Below, piece by piece: positions 16,005-23,171 of a DNA stretch of 40,456 nt. Location of the stretch: assembly GCA_964393615.1 (NCBI GenBank), contig CAYMUR010000043.1, positions 1 through 40,456 on the forward strand, in the 5' to 3' direction. The stretch comes from CAYMUR01 sp964393615. GTDB taxonomy: Bacteria; Planctomycetota; Planctomycetia; Pirellulales; Pirellulaceae. The notes under the pieces were generated by a model. It saw only the letters and a list, made by a program, of their open reading frames with translations. It was not told where the DNA came from and made no database searches. The position numbers and the translations under genes were made by a program. How positions within the stretch are numbered: the first letter of the stretch is position 1; every line of letters begins with the position of its first letter.

Positions 16005-17921
16005 ATGCCTGATTTCGTTTTTTACACCGCCGATTTGCTGAACAGTGGGCTGGGACGAACCGTTGTTCTGTGCATTGCATTGGCCGTGTTGCTGGCTTTG
16101 ATGGCGACCGACCGGCGTTCTCTGGCGGAATACGGACTTGCCATCCAGGCTGGCTGGTGGCGTTGGTTTCTAGGGGGTTTTTTCGTGGGAGCAGGTGTCT
16201 ATGCCACTTATTGTGGCGTTGCTTGGAATTGCGGCATTTTTTGCTTGAATGTGGAGGATCTCTCCTTCTATCGCTGGTTCTCGGCCGGTCTGGCTGTTTG
16301 TTGTTCCGTACCGGTTGCGGCCACACAGCAGGTCATCTTTAGTGGTTATCTACTGACAAGGTTTCGTCAACACACCAATAGAACGACGGCGGTATTTATT
16401 TCAGCATTGCTGTTCGCCGCGTTGGCTGCCTTGGGTGGAGATTCCTCACGTTGGATGACAATCGCCACGGTGAGACTTGCGCTGGGGTTGTTTTTCATTG
16501 CTGCCCTACTGGGCATGTTGCGTCTGTTGTCAGGAAATATTTTATTATCGGTTGGTGTTCTGGCCGGGGCCATTAGCGTGAGGAGACTGATCAAGAAAAC
16601 CCACTTACTTGCCTTTCAAGAAGAACATCTCTGGGCGAACTGGTTTGCTCCGTCTGCCGATCCTCGGCAAGGAGTTTGGTTTTGGGGAATCGTTCTCTGT
16701 GGACTCATCTGTTCTTGGATCATGTTGCGACGTCGGGGCGAACCGAAAGTGGTACAGAATGAACCACTGTTGACGACCAGTTTTAAAAGGTTTTTTCCAT
16801 TATCAAACGTCATGGCGTTAACTCCCCTGGACCTCTGGTGGTCCAGCCTGGTTGACGCTCGTTTTCGAATCGGACTGAATTATGTTCCGCGCTTGATCTG
16901 GATCCTGTCTGTCTCGGCGATTAATACGGTTTTGTCACTTCCCGAACGCTGGCTGGCACCTTATGTATTGCGGCATCGAATTATCGACCCCGTATTCGTG
17001 GTAGGGATACATCGCAGTGGTACCACGCATCTGCACAACCTGTTGGCCCTCGATTCTCAATTCTGCACACCGCGAAACTATCACACCATGAATCCGCTGG
17101 GTGCCCTGCTAACAGGTTGGTTGATTACACCGCTGCTGGGCATGTTCATGACGATGAAACGGCCGATGGATGCTATGCGGATCAGTATGCTGACACCTCA
17201 GGAAGACGAATTTGCCATCGCCGGAATGAGTCGTCTTTCTCCCTACTGGGCATTTACGTTTCCACGTCGTGTGTCATTTTACGATCGCTATATTGTTTCC
17301 AGCGACTGGTCAGATGTAGAAAAGGGACAGTGGAAACGAAACCTGATGTTATTTTTGCGAAAGGTCACTTTTTGGTCGCGCAAGTGTCCCCTGTTGAAAA
17401 GTCCCTATCATACGGGCCGCGTTTCACTGTTGCGGAATTTATTTCCGGCGTCAAAATTTTTACATATCTATCGTCACCCGTATGACGTTTACCGGTCCAA
17501 TCAACATTTGGCGCGAGAAGGCCTGGTGACATTTCAGTTGCAGGATCCTGAACCGGATGACTGTTTCCAGACTCGTTTTCTAAGTACGTATCGCAAGTTG
17601 ATGGAACAGTTTTATTGTGACGCTCAGAAATTATCGCAGGGCGATTTGGTGGAAGTCCAATTTGAAGACCTAGAACAAGATCCATTAGGTGAGATCCAGA
17701 GAATCTATCGCGAATTGGGACTGTCTTACAGTGAACAGTTTGACAAACGGTTGAACACTTATCTTGAGTCAGTTGCCGGTCATCAAAAGAATCGATTTGG
17801 TGACATTCCGCTTGCCGAACGTCAGGAAATCGATCAGCAGTTGGGGGCCTTCATGAGTCGTTGGGGCTACTCTAAGTTGCCAGAAGGTTCCGCGAAAGAA
17901 AAAATCTCTCCGGCTGCTTGA
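16005..17921 (+). CDS. Fusion of degenerate CPBP-type membrane domain and sulfotransferase
   Basis: In this 638-residue protein, about seven membrane segments occupy residues 15-245, followed by a cytosolic sulfotransferase. The membrane part resembles CPBP/CAAX-protease-like proteins, but the usual EE-x-x-x-R is replaced by QQVIFSGYLL (Gln 108-109, Ser for Arg), and the later His residues appear lost (LLFAALAAL, SVGVLAGAI). It is therefore probably not a protease. The sulfotransferase has a PAPS-binding loop VVGIHRSGTTHLHNLL (about 333-348) and a second PAPS-contact motif FLHIYRHPYDVYRSN, as in Sulfotransfer_3 enzymes. It probably sulfates a lipid-linked or membrane-proximal acceptor. The start is uncertain: ATG 16005 directly follows in-frame GTG 16002, with no strong ribosome binding site. 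Confidence 0.85.
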   Translation: MPDFVFYTADLLNSGLGRTVVLCIALAVLLALMATDRRSLAEYGLAIQAGWWRWFLGGFFVGAGVYATYCGVAWNCGIFCLNVEDLSFYRWFSAGLAVCCSVPVAATQQVIFSGYLLTRFRQHTNRTTAVFISALLFAALAALGGDSSRWMTIATVRLALGLFFIAALLGMLRLLSGNILLSVGVLAGAISVRRLIKKTHLLAFQEEHLWANWFAPSADPRQGVWFWGIVLCGLICSWIMLRRRGEPKVVQNEPLLTTSFKRFFPLSNVMALTPLDLWWSSLVDARFRIGLNYVPRLIWILSVSAINTVLSLPERWLAPYVLRHRIIDPVFVVGIHRSGTTHLHNLLALDSQFCTPRNYHTMNPLGALLTGWLITPLLGMFMTMKRPMDAMRISMLTPQEDEFAIAGMSRLSPYWAFTFPRRVSFYDRYIVSSDWSDVEKGQWKRNLMLFLRKVTFWSRKCPLLKSPYHTGRVSLLRNLFPASKFLHIYRHPYDVYRSNQHLAREGLVTFQLQDPEPDDCFQTRFLSTYRKLMEQFYCDAQKLSQGDLVEVQFEDLEQDPLGEIQRIYRELGLSYSEQFDKRLNTYLESVAGHQKNRFGDIPLAERQEIDQQLGAFMSRWGYSKLPEGSAKEKISPAA

Positions 17922-18192
17922 ACCTGTCAATGGTGACATTGGGTGAAGGCAACACCAGAATCTTGCACGTTTTGAAAGTTTTGGTTGGACGTGTCTGCCC
18001 TGGTGCACAGCTTTAGTTTTGCAAGATCTTGTTCGGACTGTGGGGTTGGAAGCGAGGTGGCCGTGCGCCGACCATGGGCGTCCCCTGTTGATTCCTGGGA
18101 CAGAGCAGTATCATGATGCCGTGAGACAGTTTTAAACAACAGCCAGTGGAAGATTTAAACAACAGCCAGTGGAAGAGGGGACGGATTGCAGT
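17922..18192. other. intergenic region ending in a 23-bp tandem duplication
   Basis: There is no gene in this stretch. Its last part is the 23-bp tandem repeat described separately, which overlaps the translation initiation region of the exonuclease gene. Confidence 0.5.
18131..18176 (+). repeat. 23-bp exact tandem duplication
   Basis: Bases 18131-18153 and 18154-18176 are identical (begins TTTAAACAACAGCC, ends TGGAAGA). The second copy abuts the GAGGGG ribosome binding site of the exonuclease gene, so the duplication may alter its leader. Confidence 0.9.
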
Positions 18193-19011
18193 ATGGCGAA
18201 GCCAGCAGTTCGGTATCTAGTGTTTGATGTTGAAACTGTTGCCGACGGAGACTTGGTGGCGGCGATTCGCTATCCAGAGGAAACGCTCGGTGCAGAGGAG
18301 GCCATTGTCCGTTACCGTGAAGAGCTAATGGAACAATATCAACGGGATTTCATCCCGTATACGTTTCAAGTCCCCATTTCGGTAGCGGCAGCCAAGGTGT
18401 CGAGCGATTTCCAACTGATAGATCTTGTGGTTCTTGATCCGCCACAGTTTCGTCCGCACGTCATTACCAGAAATTTCTGGCGTGGTTGGGAAGTCTACGA
18501 AAAGCCGACGCTGGTAAGTTTCAACGGACGGACATTTGACATGCCGTTGTTGGAATTGGCCGCATTTCGTTACGGTGTCAGTGCACCAGACTGGTTTTCT
18601 GAGGGCGCAAAAAGTTACGCAGCTCCTCGAAATCGGTATCAAACTGCGGTTCATCTTGATTTGCAAGACCTTCTCACTAACTTCGGTGCGAGCCGGTTTC
18701 ATGGTGGATTGAACCTGGCAGCTAATCTTCTCGGAAAGCCAGGCAAGATGACGGTACAGGGAGACATGGTACAGGATCTTTATAACGCAGGACGTCTCGC
18801 TGAAATCAACGACTATTGCCGTTGTGATGTCCTGGATACTTACTTTGTGTTTTTACGTTCGCGTGTACTGGTCGGCAAGCTGACGATTGAGAAAGAACAG
18901 GAGATCGTCGGGCAGATGAAGGACTGGTTAGAAGAACAGGCTGATGAAGTTCCTGTATACACTCACTATCTTGAACGGTGGGGGAACTGGACAAGTCCTT
19001 GGGATGAATGA
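18193..19011 (+). CDS. Predicted PolB-like 3'-5' exonuclease
   Basis: The 272-residue DnaQ/PolB-type exonuclease shows all three motifs: ExoI FDVET (Asp12, Glu14), ExoII FNGRTFDMP (Asn111, Asp116) and ExoIII YCRCD (Tyr208, Asp212). These supply the two-metal-ion site that removes nucleotides from 3' ends. The overall layout fits stand-alone proteins related to the exonuclease domain of family B polymerases (DNA_pol_B_exo2 type), with no polymerase domain attached; a DNA repair or proofreading role is inferred. The start is ATG 18193, with GAGGGG at 18175-18180. An in-frame GTG at 18169 falls inside the tandem repeat and is less likely. Confidence 0.88.
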   Translation: MAKPAVRYLVFDVETVADGDLVAAIRYPEETLGAEEAIVRYREELMEQYQRDFIPYTFQVPISVAAAKVSSDFQLIDLVVLDPPQFRPHVITRNFWRGWEVYEKPTLVSFNGRTFDMPLLELAAFRYGVSAPDWFSEGAKSYAAPRNRYQTAVHLDLQDLLTNFGASRFHGGLNLAANLLGKPGKMTVQGDMVQDLYNAGRLAEINDYCRCDVLDTYFVFLRSRVLVGKLTIEKEQEIVGQMKDWLEEQADEVPVYTHYLERWGNWTSPWDE

Positions 19012-19316
19012 ACGTTCCAACGGATTTTTTGTCAGAATCGCTGCGACCGGTACCCTGATTTGTTGTGAGTGCATTGGTCTGTTGTAGATTGGAATGGCGA
19101 ACCGTCGATGTAGAAAACGTGGGTAAGTGGTTGTTGAGGAGCGCACCCCGTTTTGTAGCCATGTACCGGGAACGAAACGGAATGCTAACGGAAATGGTGA
19201 ACGGGGCAGCATTTCTGCGCAGATTTTCCCGATACAGTCAGATAAATCATTGTAATGTAGTGAATATTAACGCGTTTTCTGGTTTGGGTTACCGCGTTGA
19301 TTAGAAAGGATGAACC
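19012..19316. other. 305-bp intergenic region, nothing recognised
   Basis: An open frame at 19065-19304 has no recognisable content or good ribosome binding site. No other feature was seen. Confidence 0.4.
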
Positions 19317-19574
19317 ATGTGGCGTGCATTTTTTCTGGCAATCGGTTTTTCGCTAGTGATTCTAGGAGCCGAGTTTATGGCTGTCGAGCAAGTGGTGCTC
19401 TATGAACCGCCCAGTTCAGGAGGAGCCCTGGCAGCGATTACAACCATGACTTCTACGCAAATTATCAGTGCCACAACGCTGGCTCCGCCGGAGTGGGCTC
19501 CTTGGTGCCTGTTTTCAGTCGGGGCGGTGGTGATGATTTATTCGTTTACCATTCCCATGCGGGTCCGGGATTAG
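19317..19574 (+). CDS. small two-helix membrane protein of unknown function
   Basis: 85 residues with two hydrophobic segments (about 4-24 and 61-78) joined by a polar Ser/Thr-rich loop, ending in basic residues (MRVRD). AAAGGA at 19305-19310 lies 6 nt before ATG 19317, a good ribosome binding site. No family is recognised. The predicted topology is two membrane passes with both ends on the same side. It may be co-transcribed with nothing else, since the next gene converges. Confidence 0.65.
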   Translation: MWRAFFLAIGFSLVILGAEFMAVEQVVLYEPPSSGGALAAITTMTSTQIISATTLAPPEWAPWCLFSVGAVVMIYSFTIPMRVRD

Positions 19575-19583
19575 CGGGAACCT

Positions 19584-19760
19584 TTACTGCGGCAGTTTCG
19601 GAAACTCTTGGAGAAGGATGTAGGCTAACGGACGTCCACCCAGCGACGTATAGGTCGTGATCTCCTGGGATGATTGTACGTTCGTCAGCAGAAACTGTGA
19701 GACGAGTAAAACTTTGTCTCGCAAGTCAGGGCTGTATTGTAGGCCGACGGAGAATCTGGA
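19584..19760 (-). pseudogene. possible orphan C-terminal gene fragment
   Basis: Just downstream of the coiled-coil membrane gene, the minus strand is open for 58 codons and reads like a natural protein tail (RDKVLLVSQFLLTNVQSS, then YTSLGGRPLAYILLQEFPK) before a TAA. There is no ATG or ribosome binding site, and an in-frame TGA lies immediately upstream at 19763-19761. It may be the end of a gene whose front was lost, or a frameshift product. No family is recognised. Confidence 0.25.
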
Positions 19761-19792
19761 TCAGAAGCCATTACCCTAAAAAGTCAAGGTTA

Positions 19793-21481
19793 CTATTCTG
19801 GTTTTAATGCTTTCAGATATTCCTGCACATGGTCGCGTTGTGCCTTGGGCAGCCGTTTTCCGGTCAGCGGATCTCCTGTGGACTGACTGAATTGCTCCAT
19901 TTCTTCTTGGATTTCAAGCTGTGCTTCCCCAGCGGTATTCGATCCGCGCACCTGGCCCACCACGGCTGCCTGGCCGCGTGAGGGATTTGTTTTGACCTTG
20001 GTGTCATAAAAACCTGTGTTGGTTTCTTCCTCGTGCCGCTCTCCTTGTCCACGTCCTTTGTTCAAACCGGATCCTGGGGTACCGTTCTGCATGTCACGAT
20101 TGCATGCGGCGCAACCCGCACCGTTACATTGTTGACAACTCATGCTGTTCTTGGTCATGGCAATTTGATCGAGCGCTTCGTCAAGTATTTCAAGTTCACG
20201 GTCGGCAAGTTCCAACTGTTGCAGGTTTTGTGTTAACTCATTGAGCTGTGACATGGCAGCTTGTTGGTTGGTTTGGTTCGAATTTTGTCCGGCGACCTGA
20301 CTTTGTTTCAGGCATTTTGAGCACTGACTGAGTTTCTTTGCCATCTGTTGCATCTGATTCATCTGTTCGTTTTGTAGATTGATTTGATCGAGATTTTGTT
20401 GCAACTTTTCTATGTCGTTTTGGTTTCCGCGCTGTTGGGCTTGATGGATTTGTTGTTGCAGCTGTTTTTTGGCTTCCTGGTGCGCTATGCCCATGTGCTG
20501 AATTTTTTCAGCCATTTGGTTTAACTGCTCAGCCATGCTTTGTTGCTTGTCTGAATGGATCTTACCTTGTTGTAATTGTTGTTGCAGGTTTTTGAGAGCG
20601 TCGATTGCCTTTGAATAATTACCACTTTTGATGGCGTTGGCAAATTGATCAGCAGGGCCGCTTTCCAGATTTTTTAACTGACTGAATTGTTTTTTGACTT
20701 CTTCTGCGCTACCGAGCATGTCTCGACGTTTTTGCAATTCGGCGCTGAGGTCGCTTAATTTTCTCAGGGCATTGCGGCGATTGCCACGGTTGGAAGTCCG
20801 CAGTTCATCGAGGCCTTTTGTTAATTTGTCAAATGTATTTTTGGTGTCCGCAAGTCCGAGTTGTTCAGCTTTTTGTTTCTTTTGCCAGACTTGCTTGCGG
20901 AGGTTCGTGGTCGAATCACGAATTGTTTTCTGGTTGGATCGTTTTGTCTGAGCTGCTTGTAGGTGTTCTTCTAGTTGGCTGCTGGGTAGCAGGATCAGCA
21001 GACAGGCGACCATTGCAGGAGCCAGCGGTAGCAAATTCTTCCATCCAACTTGGATGGGAAACTCACTGCTGACATCGATTCGATCCAGTCGTTGTATTGT
21101 GTCCTGCAATAGCGCCCGTCCCGTTTCCTCTGCTCTACCGGATTCGTCAAGACTAAGCGTGCTGGAAACCCGTTCTCTGAGATGGAAGCGTTGGTCGACT
21201 TCGATGGCGACATGGAGTGCATCGGATTGCGACCAATAAGTCCAAATTGCTGCCACCCCCAAACCGATGGCAACACTACCTCCGAGCCAGCTCCAAAACC
21301 AGGCAGCGGATGCCAGTTCGAACAGCCAAAACTTGGGAATGGCAATTGCTGTCACTGCCAACAGAAAGGTGACGAACAAGGACCGACCGAGGGCGACGAT
21401 GAATCGTTGTAACGTAATGCGGCGTTGCGCTTGTTGGACTTGTGATTTCAGTTTCGCCAGGGCCTGCTCTTGGGATGCCAT
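19793..21481 (-). CDS. Gln-rich coiled-coil membrane protein with C-terminal Cys knuckle
   Basis: A 562-residue protein with two N-terminal hydrophobic segments (about 30-50 and 58-80) and a third near 150-165. A very long Gln/Asn/Lys-rich coiled coil spans about residues 170-430. A four-cysteine knuckle (CQQCNGAGCAACN) of the DnaJ zinc-finger type comes next, then a Gly-rich low-complexity tail. The pattern suggests a membrane-anchored filament-like or scaffold protein that may bind zinc; similar proteins sit near von Willebrand/aerotolerance-type genes in planctomycetes, though none are here. The start is ATG 21481, with GAGAG 8 nt upstream. No enzymatic function can be claimed. Confidence 0.8.
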   Translation of the reverse strand: MASQEQALAKLKSQVQQAQRRITLQRFIVALGRSLFVTFLLAVTAIAIPKFWLFELASAAWFWSWLGGSVAIGLGVAAIWTYWSQSDALHVAIEVDQRFHLRERVSSTLSLDESGRAEETGRALLQDTIQRLDRIDVSSEFPIQVGWKNLLPLAPAMVACLLILLPSSQLEEHLQAAQTKRSNQKTIRDSTTNLRKQVWQKKQKAEQLGLADTKNTFDKLTKGLDELRTSNRGNRRNALRKLSDLSAELQKRRDMLGSAEEVKKQFSQLKNLESGPADQFANAIKSGNYSKAIDALKNLQQQLQQGKIHSDKQQSMAEQLNQMAEKIQHMGIAHQEAKKQLQQQIHQAQQRGNQNDIEKLQQNLDQINLQNEQMNQMQQMAKKLSQCSKCLKQSQVAGQNSNQTNQQAAMSQLNELTQNLQQLELADRELEILDEALDQIAMTKNSMSCQQCNGAGCAACNRDMQNGTPGSGLNKGRGQGERHEEETNTGFYDTKVKTNPSRGQAAVVGQVRGSNTAGEAQLEIQEEMEQFSQSTGDPLTGKRLPKAQRDHVQEYLKALKPE

Positions 21482-21727
21482 GATCAATTCTCTCTCCGAT
21501 AGCGACGATTGACGTAGGCCGAATACTAAGTAGACGGAGTTCTGACGTGTTCCCTATTGGCCCGTTTTAACTTGCTCGATCAAGAAGGAGACAGCGGCAA
21601 TACATATCGTGTGTGTTGTTGACTTTTGACGTGACTTGGTCGTGTGGGACTCTGCGGTTAGACCACCAGTTTTTGAGAAACAATCCGCTCCATGGAGAAA
21701 GGCGTGGACATGATAAATATTTAGGGC
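21482..21727. other. intergenic region, nothing recognised
   Basis: 245 bp between two minus-strand membrane-protein genes. No clear promoter, terminator or ORF was seen. Confidence 0.35.
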
Positions 21728-22207
21728 CTACTGGCATCCCCCCATCGTGATGGCGATTGTCATAAAAGTTCCGACACAACCAAATAGTACAGCGCCGAGC
21801 AGCCAAGAAGTATAGCCTTCGCCCGCTTCGGCGATTTTTTCTATTTTTTCGTGGCGGACGTTTTTGAGTGCTTGCCGTAATTCCGGCGGGAGATTCATGT
21901 CTTCTTCGGGTTGGACTTGTCGGACGACCTTGACTCGTTTTCCCAGTTCGCGGTGAAAGCCACAGTGGATACAAATCAAAGCATCCTCACTAAACTCGAC
22001 ATGGCACTCGGGGCATGACTCCGTGACGACAGATTTGGTGAAACCTACTTCGTCCAGCAATTCGTTAAGGTCAACCGTAGATTGTTTGTTGGCCGGTTTT
22101 GGCACAGCCAGAACTTTTCCGCACTGGGGACATTTTACACGTCGTCCGGCCCATTGCGGTTTGGCATTTAATTTCTGACCACACTGACAGTTAACTTGAA
22201 TTGTCAT
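21728..22207 (-). CDS. zinc-ribbon membrane protein of unknown function
   Basis: 159 residues. The N-terminus has a double CxC/CxxC arrangement (CQCGQKLNAK, then VKCPQCGKVLAVP), and a second zinc ribbon follows at about 63-82 (CPECHVEFSEDALICIHCGFH). After a charged region, one transmembrane helix lies near the C-terminus (LLGAVLFGCVGTFMTIAITM). This is a common planctomycete architecture: a cytosolic zinc ribbon tethered to the membrane, of unknown role. It precedes the coiled-coil Cys-knuckle protein on the same strand by about 250 bp, and the pairing of two zinc-binding membrane proteins hints at a shared process. Confidence 0.8.
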   Translation of the reverse strand: MTIQVNCQCGQKLNAKPQWAGRRVKCPQCGKVLAVPKPANKQSTVDLNELLDEVGFTKSVVTESCPECHVEFSEDALICIHCGFHRELGKRVKVVRQVQPEEDMNLPPELRQALKNVRHEKIEKIAEAGEGYTSWLLGAVLFGCVGTFMTIAITMGGCQ

Positions 22208-22687
22208 ACCACTATTCTGACTTGGATGCAGGTCTAACTCAATCGCTACTGCGGACTGTCAAAATGGCAGGTCTTGCCGTCGCCACCCGTGGGGATTTTG
22301 AGACAGCGGCTGTTTTCCTATCGATTCGAGCCGATGCAGTCAGTGTTTTGAGCACTCGGCCGAGTCGAATGCTGGCCATGTTGGGACTACCCGTGTGCTG
22401 GGGATATCTTGTCAGGTTTTCCAGGGTGTCTCAGTTATCGAGGATTTGGAGGTAACTCGTTGACAACTGATGGCTTACGTCGGTAGATCGGAAGTTGGTA
22501 GATTTCTATGAAAAGGAGGAAAGTCGAGCTATTTTGCCAAGGTCAGTGACTCAGCAGGCTGTTTGGCGCGCTACTTGCGTATTGAGAGGGGGGTGATCGC
22601 GAAAGTGTTCATTTTGGCAGCCGCTGTGACATTTTGGGTTGAGCGGCTCATTATATTTCTCCTGCAACGAATCGGAGGCAAGTAAGA
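22208..22687. other. groES upstream region with inverted repeat, no CIRCE element
   Basis: No gene is supported here. The classical CIRCE sequence (TTAGCACTC-N9-GAGTGCTAA) is absent. An inverted repeat AGCCGCT/AGCGGCT (22619-22625 and 22642-22648, 16-bp spacer) lies just before a TATATT box at 22652-22657, about 30 bp before the groES start. It could act as an operator over the groE promoter. Confidence 0.4.
22619..22657 (+). promoter_or_regulatory. candidate groESL promoter/operator (inverted repeat plus -10 box)
   Basis: AGCCGCT and AGCGGCT form 7-bp arms. A GTGACA hexamer at 22626-22631 and TATATT at 22652-22657 are 20 bp apart, longer than the optimum, so the assignment is weak. Heat-shock control through this element is an inference. 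Confidence 0.3.
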
Positions 22688-23014
22688 ATGGCGACTGCGA
22701 CTAAGAAAAAACCCACTTCATCGGGTGTCAACATTCAACCTCTCGGTGACCGCGTGGTCATCCGTCGAGACGACTCGGAAGGAACGACTTCCGGTGGGAT
22801 TGTGCTTCCCGATTCGGCCCAGGATAAACCGGCCCGCGGACGAGTCATCAGTGTCGGCGACGGAAAGCTTTTAGACGATGGAACACGTGGTGAAATGCAG
22901 GTCACGGCCGGTGATCGTGTCATATTCAGCAGCTATGCCGGTGAACAGATTGAGCTGGGTGATGACGAATACCTGTTGATGTCTGAAGATAACATTCTAG
23001 CCGTTACCGAATAA
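22688..23014 (+). CDS. groES: co-chaperonin GroES
   Basis: The 108-residue Hsp10 caps the GroEL ring for ATP-dependent protein folding in the cytoplasm. Recognisable family sequence includes QPLGDRVVIRR near residue 18, the mobile loop region TTSGGIVLPDSA, GDRVIFSSYAGEQI and the end YLLMSEDNILAV. It has an N-terminal extension of about 15 Lys/Thr/Ser-rich residues compared with common GroES (about 95 residues). GGAGG at 22674-22678 lies 9 nt before ATG 22688. The groEL gene follows 157 bp downstream on the same strand. Confidence 0.97.
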   Translation: MATATKKKPTSSGVNIQPLGDRVVIRRDDSEGTTSGGIVLPDSAQDKPARGRVISVGDGKLLDDGTRGEMQVTAGDRVIFSSYAGEQIELGDDEYLLMSEDNILAVTE

Positions 23015-23171
23015 TTTTGGCTGGTTAGGTGTGTGCGTTGAGGTGGCCACCTTTGCTGCCGAATACCGGGCAATTTGCTAAAAAGCGATGCCTATTGATT
23101 CCACAAACTGACAAGATGCTAGGGGGGTAAGTGGTTTCCCACACGAGCCCAGCACAAGGAGACTACAAAAT
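23015..23171. other. groES-groEL spacer with 12-bp palindrome
   Basis: 157 bp between the two chaperonin genes, unusually long for the pair. It contains the perfect palindrome AGGTGGCCACCT at 23041-23052. No second promoter is obvious. Confidence 0.4.

Noticed and set aside
19065..19304. 79-codon plus-strand open frame
   Set aside because: No ribosome binding site or recognisable features; the small membrane gene at 19317 has its own good site.
22201..22455. 84-codon plus-strand frame upstream of groES
   Set aside because: No ribosome binding site, no recognisable content; begins inside the divergent zinc-ribbon gene.
22460..22488. TTGACA box as groES promoter
   Set aside because: The matching -10 position (GTAGAT) fits consensus poorly and lies 200 bp from the gene.
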